Shown here in pieces: positions 8,117-16,345 of a DNA stretch of 64,000 bases. The position numbers and the translations under genes were made by a program. Below the pieces are notes generated by a model. It saw only the letters and a program-made list of their open reading frames with translations, was not told the origin of the DNA and did no database searches. Source of the DNA: Castellaniella sp035707805 (lineage in GTDB: Bacteria > Pseudomonadota > Gammaproteobacteria > Burkholderiales > Burkholderiaceae_B); contig DASSTS010000044.1 of NCBI GenBank assembly GCA_035707805.1, forward strand, positions 6,478 through 70,477, read 5' to 3'. Every line of letters begins with the position of its first letter. Positions within the stretch are counted from its first letter, which is position 1.

Positions 8117-9424
8117 TCAGGCCGGGGTGTCCAGGCGCAGCGTGGCGCTGGCCGCGTGGGCATGCAGGCCTTCGCCGGTGGCCAGGGTGGCGGCGATGCG
8201 GCCCAGCACCTGGGCGCCTGCCCGGGAGACCTGGATCAGGCTGCTGCGCTTCTGGAAATCATACACGCCCAGCGGCGAGGAAAAGCGGGCCGTGCGCGCG
8301 GTGGGCAGCACGTGGTTCGGCCCGGCGCAATAGTCGCCCAGGGATTCCGAACTGTAGGCCCCCAGGAAGATCGCGCCCGCATGGCGGATCAGCGGCAGCA
8401 GGGCCTGCGGATCGCGGGTGGAGACCTCGAGGTGCTCGGGCGCGATGCGGTTGACCAGCTCGCAGGCCTGTTCCAGGCTTTCCGTGCGGATCAACGCCCC
8501 GCGGTTGGCCAGGCTGACTCGCAGGATGTCGGCGCGCGGCTGGGCCGGCAGCAGGCGCTCGATGGCGGCCTGCACGGCGTCCAGGTAGGCGGGGTCGGGG
8601 CACAGCAGGATGGCCTGGGCCATCTCGTCGTGCTCTGCCTGGGAGAACAGATCGATGGCCAGCCATTCGGCGGGCGTGCTGCCGTCGGCCAGGATCAGGA
8701 TCTCGGACGGCCCGGCGATCATGTCGATGCCCACCGTGCCGAACACGCGCCGCTTGGCGGCGGCGACGTAGGCGTTTCCGGGGCCGACGATCTTGTCCAC
8801 GGCGGGCAGAGTCTGGGTGCCGTAGGCCAGGGCGCCGACGGCCTGGGCGCCGCCCATGGCGAAGACCCGGTCGGCGCCGCCGACCGCGGCGGCGGCCAGC
8901 ACGATGGGATTGCGGACGCCGCCGGGAGTGGGCGTCACCATGATGAGTTCCGGCACGCCGGCGACCTTGGCCGGGATGGCGTTCATCAGCACCGACGAGG
9001 GATAGGCGGCCTTGCCGCCCGGTACGTAGAGGCCGACGCGGTCCAGCGGCGTGATCTGCTGGCCCAGCATCGTGCCGTCGGCCTCGGTGTAGGTCCAGGT
9101 CTCGCTGCGCTGGTGTTCGTGGTAGCGGCGGACGCGGTCGGCGGCGGATTCCAGCGCCGCGCGCTGGTCGGGCGGCAGGCCGTCCAGTGCGGCGAGCCAG
9201 TCGCGGCGAGGGATCTCGAGCTCGTCCATCGTGCCGGCCCGGACGTGGTCGAAGCGGGCGGTGTAGTCCAGCACCGCCGCGTCGCCGCGCGTCTGGACGT
9301 CGTGCAGGATGTCGCGCACCGTGGATTCGATGGTTTCGTCCTGCGAGGCGTCGTAGGCCAGCAGGCGGGTCAGGGCCGCATCGAAATCGGCGGATCGGGT
9401 ATCCAGGCGCTTGATCAGGGACAT
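8117..9424 (-). CDS. hisD: Histidinol dehydrogenase HisD
   Basis: HisD oxidises histidinol to histidine in two NAD-dependent steps. The 435-residue length is normal. Family signatures include VPGGKAAYPSSVLMNAIPA, AIGGAQA-like FAMGGAQAVGALAYGT, GPGNAYVAAAKR, GPSEILILAD, the zinc-site region SQAEHDEMAQ and the C-terminal GPNHVLPT. Second gene of the his operon, it follows hisG by 43 bases. Confidence 0.97.
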   Translation of the reverse strand: MSLIKRLDTRSADFDAALTRLLAYDASQDETIESTVRDILHDVQTRGDAAVLDYTARFDHVRAGTMDELEIPRRDWLAALDGLPPDQRAALESAADRVRRYHEHQRSETWTYTEADGTMLGQQITPLDRVGLYVPGGKAAYPSSVLMNAIPAKVAGVPELIMVTPTPGGVRNPIVLAAAAVGGADRVFAMGGAQAVGALAYGTQTLPAVDKIVGPGNAYVAAAKRRVFGTVGIDMIAGPSEILILADGSTPAEWLAIDLFSQAEHDEMAQAILLCPDPAYLDAVQAAIERLLPAQPRADILRVSLANRGALIRTESLEQACELVNRIAPEHLEVSTRDPQALLPLIRHAGAIFLGAYSSESLGDYCAGPNHVLPTARTARFSSPLGVYDFQKRSSLIQVSRAGAQVLGRIAATLATGEGLHAHAASATLRLDTPA

Positions 9425-9467
9425 GACGGAAACGAGTGCGTATAAAGGTCTATCTTACCGGACGGGC

Positions 9468-10133
9468 TCAGGCCATGTGCGTGGAGGCTTGCGCGAAGGC
9501 GTCCAGGAAGGGCTGCAGGCGCGGGCCGTGCATCTTCAGCGCCGCTTGGTTGACGATCAGGCGCGAGGAGATCTGGCGGATTTCCTCGACCTCGACCAGG
9601 CGGTTGGCGCGCAGCGTGCCGCCCGAGGACACCAGGTCGACGATGGCGTCGGCCAGCCCCACCAGGGGGGCGAGTTCCATGGAGCCGTAGAGCTTGATGA
9701 TGTCCACGTGCACGCCCTTGGCGGCGAAGTGCTCGCGCGCCGCCCGCACGTATTTGGTGGCGATGCGCAGGCGCGAGCCCTGGCGCACCGCGGTCTGGTA
9801 GTCGAAGCCTTCCGGGGCGGCCACGCACAGGCGGCAGCGGGCGATGTTCAGGTCGATGGGCTGGTACAGGCCGCCGGGATGCTGGGCCATGTGCTCGTGC
9901 AGCACGTCCTTGCCCGCGATGCCGAAATCCGCCGCGCCGTACTGCACGTAGGTGGGCACGTCCGAGGCGCGCACGATGATGATGCGCAGCGCGTCGGAGT
10001 CGGTCGGCAGGATCAGCTTGCGCGAGGTCTCGGGATTTTCGGGCACGCCCACGCCGGCGGCGGCCAGCAGCGGCAGGGTTTCTTCGAAGATGCGCCCTTT
10101 GGACAAGGCCAGGGTCAGCGGGGGTTGTGCCAT
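9468..10133 (-). CDS. hisG: ATP phosphoribosyltransferase, short form, HisG
   Basis: HisG joins ATP and PRPP, the first committed step of histidine synthesis. The start at 10133 gives 221 residues starting MAQPPLTLALSKGRI. This is the short form without the C-terminal regulatory ACT-like domain. Short HisG needs the HisZ subunit for activity and feedback control, and hisZ is not in this window. The motif DLVSSGGTLRANRL is the PRPP-binding loop. It lies 11 bases after murA, so the his genes are probably transcribed from further upstream. Confidence 0.96.
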   Translation of the reverse strand: MAQPPLTLALSKGRIFEETLPLLAAAGVGVPENPETSRKLILPTDSDALRIIIVRASDVPTYVQYGAADFGIAGKDVLHEHMAQHPGGLYQPIDLNIARCRLCVAAPEGFDYQTAVRQGSRLRIATKYVRAAREHFAAKGVHVDIIKLYGSMELAPLVGLADAIVDLVSSGGTLRANRLVEVEEIRQISSRLIVNQAALKMHGPRLQPFLDAFAQASTHMA

Positions 10134-10144
10134 GTGTCGTCTGC

Positions 10145-11398
10145 CTATTGGATGCGTTGGATGTCGGCGCCCAGAGCCTGCAGCTTGCGCTCCATGTGCT
10201 CGTAGCCGCGGTCCAGGTGATAGATGCGCTCGACGGTCGTGCGGCCCTGGGCCGCGAGGCCGGCGATGACGAGGCTGGCCGAGGCCCGCAGATCGGTGGC
10301 CATGACGGTGGCGCCCAGCAGCTGCGCATGGCCCTGGACGACGGCGGTGTGGCCATCGATCTCGATGTCGGCGCCCATGCGGCAGAGTTCCTGCACGTGC
10401 ATGAAGCGGTTCTCGAAGATGTTTTCCGTGATGACCGCGGTGCCTTCCGCCAGGGTGTTCAGCGCCATCAGCTGCGCCTGCATGTCGGTCGGGAAACCGG
10501 GATATTCGCTGGTGCGGAACCCCGTGGCGCGGGGCCGGCCGGCCATGCGGGCGCGGATCCAGTCGGGGCCGGTGGTGATCTCCAGTCCGGCGTCGCGCAG
10601 CTTGTCGAGCACGGCGCCCAGGGTGTCGGGGGCAGCGCGGCGCAGGGTGATGTCGCCGCCGGTGGCCGCCACCGCGCACAGGAAGGTGCCGGCCTCGATG
10701 CGGTCGGGCACGACGCTGTGGCGCGCCCCGTGCAGGCGTTCCACGCCCTCGATGACGATGCGGTCCGTGCCGTGGCCCTCGATGTGCGCGCCCATGGCGA
10801 TCAGGACGCGGGCCAGGTCGACGACCTCGGGCTCGCAGGCGGCGTTTTCCAGGACGGTGCGGCCCTCGGCCAGGGCGGCAGCCATCATCAGGTTCTCGGT
10901 GCCGGTGACCGTGACCATGTCGGTCAGGATGCTGGCGCCCTTCAGGCGCTGCGCCTCGGCCACGACGAAGCCGTGGTCGATGTGGATGCGCGCGCCCATG
11001 GCGGCCAGGCCCTTGATGTGCTGGTCCACGGGGCGCTGCCCGATGGCGCAGCCGCCGGGCAGGCTGACCCGGGCGCGGCCGAAGCGCGCGACCAGCGGCC
11101 CCAGCACCAGGATCGAGGCCCTCATGGTCTTGACCAGCTCGTAGGGGGCCTCCTGGCTGTGGATCCGGTCGGCGTGCAGGACGACCTGCTCGGTCCCCGG
11201 GCGCTCGGTGCGCACGCCCATGCGTTCCAGCAGGGTCAGCGTCGTGCCGATGTCCCGCAGGGCGGGGATGTTGTCCAGCGTCAGCGGCTCGTCGGTCAGC
11301 AGTGCGGCGCAGAGGATGGGCAGCGCCGCGTTCTTGGCCCCGGAGATCGTGACTTCGCCATGCAGGGGGCGGCCGCCCTGGATGAGCAGCTTATCCAT
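10145..11398 (-). CDS. murA: UDP-N-acetylglucosamine 1-carboxyvinyltransferase MurA
   Basis: MurA carries out the first committed step of peptidoglycan synthesis, adding enolpyruvate to UDP-GlcNAc. The 417-residue protein begins with the conserved ISGAKNAALP, holding the Lys-Asn pair. It has the fosfomycin-sensitive catalytic Cys in the loop PGGCAIGQRP. Length is typical for Gram-negative MurA. The start overlaps the end of the BolA-family gene by 8 bases, an arrangement widely conserved with the mla genes. Confidence 0.97.
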   Translation of the reverse strand: MDKLLIQGGRPLHGEVTISGAKNAALPILCAALLTDEPLTLDNIPALRDIGTTLTLLERMGVRTERPGTEQVVLHADRIHSQEAPYELVKTMRASILVLGPLVARFGRARVSLPGGCAIGQRPVDQHIKGLAAMGARIHIDHGFVVAEAQRLKGASILTDMVTVTGTENLMMAAALAEGRTVLENAACEPEVVDLARVLIAMGAHIEGHGTDRIVIEGVERLHGARHSVVPDRIEAGTFLCAVAATGGDITLRRAAPDTLGAVLDKLRDAGLEITTGPDWIRARMAGRPRATGFRTSEYPGFPTDMQAQLMALNTLAEGTAVITENIFENRFMHVQELCRMGADIEIDGHTAVVQGHAQLLGATVMATDLRASASLVIAGLAAQGRTTVERIYHLDRGYEHMERKLQALGADIQRIQ

Positions 11399-11642
11399 TG
11401 TCTTTGGCGGCGGCGTATTCGGCGGGTGTGAGGTTGCGCATCGACAGGGCGTGGATTTCCGCCCGCATGCGGTCGCCCAGCGCCTGGTAGACCGTGCGGT
11501 GGCGGGCGAGGGTGTTCTGCCCCTCGAAGGCCTTGCTGACGATCAGCGCCTCGAAATGGGCGCCGTCGCCGTAGACTTCGAGGTGTTCGCAGTCCAGGTG
11601 GTCGGCGATGTACTGGCGGACGAGTTCGGGGGTCGGCTGCAT
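11391..11642 (-). CDS. ibaG: BolA-family protein, IbaG/YrbA type
   Basis: This 83-residue protein has the BolA fold, with the segment FEALIVSKAFEGQNTLARHRTVYQAL covered by the conserved F-x-G-x-(S/N)-x-x-x-R-H pattern and the helix-turn residues. IbaG proteins bind iron-sulphur clusters with monothiol glutaredoxins. The position just before murA and after mla genes is the classic yrbA-murA neighbourhood. It ends 8 bases inside murA, indicating coupling. Confidence 0.9.
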   Translation of the reverse strand: MQPTPELVRQYIADHLDCEHLEVYGDGAHFEALIVSKAFEGQNTLARHRTVYQALGDRMRAEIHALSMRNLTPAEYAAAKDNG

Positions 11643-11645
11643 GGC

Positions 11646-12437
11646 TTAACTCCGTAATTTGTAGCCTCGCGCCAGCAGGCGCAGGGCGAAGAGGCTGAGG
11701 GCGAGGGCGACGGCCAGGACCACGGCCAGCCCGTGCCAGGGGGACACGTCCGAGACGGCGAAGAAGCCGTAGCGGAAGCCGTCGATCATGTAGAAGACGG
11801 GATTCCAGCTGGATACGGCCTGCCAGAAGGGCGGCAGGCTGTGGATCGAATAGAACACGCCCGACAGGAAGGTGGCCGGGACGATGAGGAAGTTCTGGAA
11901 GGCGGCGAGCTGGTCGAATTTCTCGGACCACAGGCCGGCGATCAGGCCCAGCGTGCCCAGGATCCAGCAAGACAGCACGGCGAAGGCCAGCAGCCACAGG
12001 GGTTCGGAGATCGGCAGGCGCACGAAGAGCAGCGCCACGGCCCAGATGCAGGCGCCGACCGCCAGGCCGCGGGCGACGGCCGCCACCAGGTACGCGGCGA
12101 AGATCTGCCGGTGGGAGAAAGGCGGCAGCAGCACGAAGATCAGGTTGCCGGTGATGCGGCTCTGGATCAGAGACGAGGACGGATTGGCGAAGCTGTTTTG
12201 CAGCATGCTCATCATCATCAGGCCGGGGATCAGGAAGGCCGTGTAGGGCAGGCTGCCGTAGACCTGGACGCGGTCTTCGAGCACGTGAGAGAAGATCAGC
12301 AAGTACAGCAGGGCCGTGACGACCGGGGCGGCGATGGTCTGCAGGCCGACCTTCCAGAAGCGCATCAGTTCCTTGTGCAGCAGCGTCGGAAAGCCGGAGC
12401 CCATGGCGGGCCGTGCCTGGGAAAGCGGGCGGATCAT
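11646..12437 (-). CDS. ABC-2 type transporter permease (YadH/NodJ-like)
   Basis: The 263-residue membrane protein has about six hydrophobic segments and the ABC-2 signature around PATFLSGVFYSIHSLPPFWQ. It pairs with the ATPase directly upstream, which it overlaps by four bases (ATGA). This type of exporter (YadGH, NodIJ) is found beside mla/ibaG/murA genes in many beta- and gammaproteobacteria. Its substrate is unknown; a role in envelope lipid or polysaccharide export is only a guess from context. Confidence 0.9.
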   Translation of the reverse strand: MIRPLSQARPAMGSGFPTLLHKELMRFWKVGLQTIAAPVVTALLYLLIFSHVLEDRVQVYGSLPYTAFLIPGLMMMSMLQNSFANPSSSLIQSRITGNLIFVLLPPFSHRQIFAAYLVAAVARGLAVGACIWAVALLFVRLPISEPLWLLAFAVLSCWILGTLGLIAGLWSEKFDQLAAFQNFLIVPATFLSGVFYSIHSLPPFWQAVSSWNPVFYMIDGFRYGFFAVSDVSPWHGLAVVLAVALALSLFALRLLARGYKLRS

Positions 12438-13225
12438 AGTTCGGCCTCGAGGAGGGAGTCGTCGTGCATGATGTGCACGAAGGCGTCTTCCAGGTCGGCG
12501 CCGCCGAAGCGGGCCATCAGGGCCTGGGTGGTGTCCAGCGCCACGACGTGGCCCGACTTGAGCATGGCGACCCGTCCGCACAGGGCCTCGGCCTCTTCCA
12601 GGTAGTGGGTGGTCAGCAGGATGGTGTGGCCGGCCTGGTTGAGGCGCGTGATGAAGTCCCACAGCGTCCGGCGCAGGTCCACGTCCACGCCGGCGGTGGG
12701 CTCGTCCAGGATGATGACGGGCGGGCGGTGGACCAGGGCCTGGGCGACCAGCACCCGGCGCTTCATGCCGCCCGACAGGGCCCGCATATTGGTTTCCGCC
12801 TTGTCCAGCAGGCCCAGGTTGTCCAGGACCTCGTCGATCCAGTCGTCGTTGTGTCGCAGGCCGAAATAGCCTGATTGCAGGCGCAGGGTCTCGCGCACCG
12901 TGAAGAAGGGGTCGTAGACGATTTCCTGCGGCACCACGCCCAGGGACTGGCGGGCGCGGCGGAAATCGGCCACCACGTCGTAGTCGCAGACCCGCGCGCT
13001 GCCTGTGGTGGCGCGCGCCAGGCCGGCGAGAATGGAGATCAGGGTCGTCTTGCCGGCGCCGTTGGGGCCCAGCAGGCCGAAGAATTCACCATGTTCGATG
13101 GTCAGGCTGACATCGTGCAGCGCCCGGAATCCCGCAGGCGCGGGGCGCCCGGAGAGCCGGTCGCGCAGGGACGGTCGGGCGGGGGCGTAGATCTTGGAGA
13201 CGTGTTGCAGGTCGAGAGCAGGCAT
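12434..13225 (-). CDS. ABC transporter ATP-binding protein (YadG-like)
   Basis: This ATPase has Walker A GPNGAGKTT, the signature ALSGGMKRR and Walker B VIILDEPTAGVD followed by the H-loop His in LLTTHYLEEAE. It drives the adjoining ABC-2 permease. ATG at 13225 (MPALDLQHVSKIY) fits the family start. Another ATG 33 bases upstream at 13258 lies within a 9-bp inverted repeat and adds residues without similarity, so it is less likely. The protein is 263 residues from the chosen start. Confidence 0.92.
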   Translation of the reverse strand: MPALDLQHVSKIYAPARPSLRDRLSGRPAPAGFRALHDVSLTIEHGEFFGLLGPNGAGKTTLISILAGLARATTGSARVCDYDVVADFRRARQSLGVVPQEIVYDPFFTVRETLRLQSGYFGLRHNDDWIDEVLDNLGLLDKAETNMRALSGGMKRRVLVAQALVHRPPVIILDEPTAGVDVDLRRTLWDFITRLNQAGHTILLTTHYLEEAEALCGRVAMLKSGHVVALDTTQALMARFGGADLEDAFVHIMHDDSLLEAEL

Positions 13226-13234
13226 GGGCAGACA

Positions 13235-13258
13235 ATGGCGCCCCGAAGTGGGCGCCAT
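13235..13258. other. Inverted repeat before the ABC ATPase gene
   Basis: Arms ATGGCGCCC (13235-13243) and GGGCGCCAT (13250-13258) are perfect reverse complements with a 6-base loop. The hairpin lies between mlaC and the ABC ATPase start. No T-run follows on either strand, so it is not a standard terminator. It may reduce read-through or shape the ATPase leader. Confidence 0.5.
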
Positions 13259-13332
13259 CAGCCATTATAAGCGGGGATCGGTAAGGGGCGGGGCCGGCCT
13301 GGCCAGCGGCCGGCAGCGGGCGCGCGGCGTGC

Positions 13333-13986
13333 TTATTGCCCGCTTTTCGCGTTCAGCGCCTTGATCAGGCCGTCGACGCCGCTGCGGCCGATTTCCTGGG
13401 CGAACTGGTTGCGGTAGTTCTGGATCAGCCAGATGCCTTCGACGTTCAGGTCGTAGACCTTCCAGCCCGCCTCGGTCTTTTCCAGGCGGTAGTCGACGCC
13501 GATGGGCGAGCTGTTGGGCTGGGACACGGAGGTGCGCACGACCGCGTCGTCGCCCTGTGCGTCGCCGCGGAAGGGCAGCAGCGTGATGGTGGTGGCGGGC
13601 GTGACGCGGGTGAACGCGCCGCTGTAGGTGCGGATCAGGGTGCCGGTGAAGGCCTTGACCAGCTCGGCCTGCTGCTGGGCCGAGGCCTGGCGCCAGTAGC
13701 GGCCGGCGGCCAGGCGGGTGGTCTTGTTCATGTCCACATAGGGCAGCGCGTATTGGCGCACCAGCGCGGTGATGTGGCTGACGTCGCCCTTGAGCGCGAG
13801 GGGATCGGCCTTGACGGCATCGAGCATGTTGTTGGCGACCGCGCCCAGGAATACGTCGGGGGCCGCCTTGGGATCCACGGCATGTTCGGCGTGCGCCGCC
13901 GGGGCGGCGCACAGCGCCAGCGCCAGGCCCAGCAGGCCGGCGCGGGTCGCCCGGCGCAGGTTCGACAGAAGGAAGGACATCGTCAT
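13333..13986 (-). CDS. mlaC: Phospholipid-binding periplasmic protein MlaC
   Basis: MlaC shuttles phospholipids between the outer-membrane MlaA complex and the inner-membrane MlaFED complex. The start at 13986 has GGAG five bases upstream. A signal peptide (about 1-34, ending in APAAHA) leads into the Tgt2/MlaC domain with YVDMNKTTRLAAGRYWR and the C-terminal VYDLNVEGIWLIQNYRNQF. The 217-residue length is normal. It is the last mla gene here; the STAS protein MlaB that often follows is missing. Confidence 0.95.
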   Translation of the reverse strand: MTMSFLLSNLRRATRAGLLGLALALCAAPAAHAEHAVDPKAAPDVFLGAVANNMLDAVKADPLALKGDVSHITALVRQYALPYVDMNKTTRLAAGRYWRQASAQQQAELVKAFTGTLIRTYSGAFTRVTPATTITLLPFRGDAQGDDAVVRTSVSQPNSSPIGVDYRLEKTEAGWKVYDLNVEGIWLIQNYRNQFAQEIGRSGVDGLIKALNAKSGQ

Positions 13987-14065
13987 GAGGGCTCCAGAGA
14001 GGGTCGGAGCGGCCCGGTCACCCGGCCTTGCGGCTGGGAGTCCCGGACGTCCGGTCCGACAGAGT

Positions 14066-14905
14066 TCAGTGGGTGGGTTCGGCTTCCGGGTCTTCGTACA
14101 CCGGGAGGCTGTCGGCGCCAGGGGCGCCCGGCTTTTGTTCCAGCGCATCCTCGGTGCTGGCCCGCTCGCCGTGCGTCCGGCTGTCCAGCATAGCCTTGCG
14201 GCGCTGCAGATAGGCGTCACGGATGAAACTGTATTTGTCCAGGGCGATCTGGTCCACCAGCCGGTCGGCCTCCAGCAGATTGGCGCGGGTGTCGACGATG
14301 TACAGGCCCAGGATCGAATTGCGGACCGGCACGTTGTCGATGGCGAAGACCGCGGCGGTGGGCGTCACCGGCGCCGTCAGGGTGACGGCGGTGCCCACGC
14401 CGTCGCGCACCGTGCTGGGGCCCAGGAAGGGCAGCACGAAATACGGCCCCTGGCCGAAGCCCCAGACGCCCAGCGTCATCCCGAAGTCGTTGGGGATCTT
14501 GCGGGCGCCGTGCATCGAGGCGACGTCGATGCAGCCGCCCAGGCCGGCGGTGGTGTTGAACAACACCCGGCCGAAGGTGTCGACGAAGTCGCGCCCGCGC
14601 CCCTGCAGCAGGCTGTTGATGGCCGACCAGACGTCGCCCAGGTTGCTGAAGACGTTGTGCACACAGGTGCGCACGGGCCGCGGCGTGACCTTTTCATAGC
14701 CCGTGGCGATGGGCTTGAGCACCGCGCGGTCCACCGCGTCGTTGAAGGTGTACATGCCGCGGTTGTAGGATTCCCAGGGATCGTTGGGGGACGGATGCGG
14801 CACCTGGGCGCAGCCGGCCATCAGCGTCGCGGCGGCCAGGGCCAGCACGGCGCGCGCCGTGCGGCTGCGGCGGACGGGAGCGGTTTGGGGGGCGGTCGAA
14901 GTCAT
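14066..14905 (-). CDS. mlaA: Outer-membrane lipoprotein MlaA (VacJ)
   Basis: MlaA removes misplaced phospholipids from the outer leaflet of the outer membrane. The 279-residue protein has a lipobox LMAGC in its signal peptide. The family signatures DPWESYNRGMYTFND and GVWGFGQGPYFVLPFLGPSTVRDG are also present. The C-terminal 45 residues are a charged, low-complexity tail. It lies inside the mla operon between mlaD and mlaC, the common betaproteobacterial order, unlike E. coli where it is unlinked. Confidence 0.96.
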   Translation of the reverse strand: MTSTAPQTAPVRRSRTARAVLALAAATLMAGCAQVPHPSPNDPWESYNRGMYTFNDAVDRAVLKPIATGYEKVTPRPVRTCVHNVFSNLGDVWSAINSLLQGRGRDFVDTFGRVLFNTTAGLGGCIDVASMHGARKIPNDFGMTLGVWGFGQGPYFVLPFLGPSTVRDGVGTAVTLTAPVTPTAAVFAIDNVPVRNSILGLYIVDTRANLLEADRLVDQIALDKYSFIRDAYLQRRKAMLDSRTHGERASTEDALEQKPGAPGADSLPVYEDPEAEPTH

Positions 14906-15014
14906 GGATAGATTGACGGACGGGTGGACGGACGGGCGGCCGGGCCGGACATGCTGCGCATTGTAACCTTACTGGCCTGAGGGACGGCCCCTGGACGGCC
15001 GGCCCGCGCGGCCT

Positions 15015-15545
15015 TCAGTGCGCCGCCGCCGGGGCCGGCGCGGCGCCGGGTGCTGGTGCGGGTGCCGGTGCGGGTGCGGCGGCCGAGCCCTCTTTCTCGG
15101 CGGAGTTGTACAGGAACTTGCTGATCAGGTCCTCGAGCACGACGGCGGATTGTGTGAATTCGATGACGCCCCCGTCGGCGAGGTTCTTGTCCTCGCCGCC
15201 CGGGGTCAGGCCGATGTACTGTTCGCCCAGCAGGCCCGAGGTCAGGATGGAGGCCGAGGTGTCGGTGGGGAAGGCGTACTGTTTTTCCAAGTCCAGCGTC
15301 ACCGTAGCCTGGAATCGCTGGTTGTCGAAGCCGATCGAGGCCACGCGGCCGACGACGACGCCGCTGCTTTTCACGGGCGCCCGGACCTTGAGGCCGCCGA
15401 CGTTGTCGAAATAGGCCTGCACCCGGTAGGTGGGCGCAAAGGAGAACGAACTCATGTTGCCCGCCCGCAGCGCCAGGAACACCAGGGCGACCAGGCCCAG
15501 CAGGATGAACAGCCCTACCCAGAAATCGGTTTTTTCGCGTGTCAT
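15015..15545 (-). CDS. mlaD: Phospholipid transport MCE-domain protein MlaD
   Basis: MlaD forms the hexameric MCE ring of the MlaFEDB complex in the periplasm. The 176-residue protein has one N-terminal membrane helix (about 10-27) and one MCE domain, with VGGLKVRAPVKSSGVVVGRV and the LTSGLLGEQYIGL motif. The C-terminal 25 residues are an Ala-Pro repeat, probably unstructured. The gene follows mlaE by 11 bases. Confidence 0.95.
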   Translation of the reverse strand: MTREKTDFWVGLFILLGLVALVFLALRAGNMSSFSFAPTYRVQAYFDNVGGLKVRAPVKSSGVVVGRVASIGFDNQRFQATVTLDLEKQYAFPTDTSASILTSGLLGEQYIGLTPGGEDKNLADGGVIEFTQSAVVLEDLISKFLYNSAEKEGSAAAPAPAPAPAPGAAPAPAAAH

Positions 15546-15556
15546 GAAGAAAATCC

Positions 15557-16345
15557 TTAGTGCGCGAACATCAGCGCCGTCAGCAGAAAGTCGAGCCCCA
15601 GAACGGCCAGCGCGCCGCTGACCACCGTGCGCGTGGTGGCGCGCGAGACGCCTTCCGGCGTGGGCAGCGAGGTCCAGCCCTGGTACAGCGCGATCAGGGT
15701 GACGATCACGCCGAACACCAGGCTCTTGATCACGCCGTTGAGCACGTCGTCGACGACGTCCACCCCGCCCTGCATCTGGGACCAGAACGCCCCCGGGTCG
15801 ATGCCGATCAGCACGACCCCGACGAACCAGCCGCCCAGGATGCCGACCATTGAAAAGAACGCCGCCAGCACCGGCATGGCGATCACGCCGCCCCAGAAGC
15901 GCGGCGCCAGCACCCGGCGCACCGGATCCACGGCCATGACCTCCATGGCCGACAGCTGTTCGCCGGCCTTCATCAGGCCGATTTCCGCCGTGAGCGAGGT
16001 GCCCGCCCGGCCGGCGAACAGCAGCGCGGTGACGACGGGGCCGAGCTCGCGGGTGAGCGACAGGGCCACCAGCAGGCCGAGGGCTTCTTCGGAGCCGTAG
16101 CGGTTGAGCGTGTAGTAGCCCTGCAGGCCCAGCACGAAGCCCACGAAGAGCCCCGATACGCCGATGATGAGCAGGGAGTGGTTGCCGATGAAGTGGACTT
16201 GTTGCGCGGTCAGGCGCGGGCGGCGCCAGAGGACGGCGCTGCGCGCCAGGATCGCGGCGAACAGGCGGGCGAAGGCCCCCAGGCCCCGGACCGTGGACAC
16301 GAAGCCGCGGCCCAGGCCGGCGATATGGTTTGACAGCGCGTTCAT
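15557..16345 (-). CDS. mlaE: Phospholipid ABC transporter permease MlaE
   Basis: MlaE is the membrane subunit of the Mla phospholipid transporter. The 262-residue protein shows the MlaE/YrbE signatures: GLFVGFVLGLQGYY, LTRELGPVVTALLFAGRAGTSLTAEIG and VLAPRFWGGVIAMPVL, with about five hydrophobic segments. It overlaps mlaF by four bases. Normal length. Confidence 0.96.
   Translation of the reverse strand: MNALSNHIAGLGRGFVSTVRGLGAFARLFAAILARSAVLWRRPRLTAQQVHFIGNHSLLIIGVSGLFVGFVLGLQGYYTLNRYGSEEALGLLVALSLTRELGPVVTALLFAGRAGTSLTAEIGLMKAGEQLSAMEVMAVDPVRRVLAPRFWGGVIAMPVLAAFFSMVGILGGWFVGVVLIGIDPGAFWSQMQGGVDVVDDVLNGVIKSLVFGVIVTLIALYQGWTSLPTPEGVSRATTRTVVSGALAVLGLDFLLTALMFAH

Noticed and set aside
13265..13912. 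Open frame after mlaC as a possible mlaB
   Set aside because: It is a shadow frame within mlaC with Arg/Pro-rich sequence and no STAS motif.
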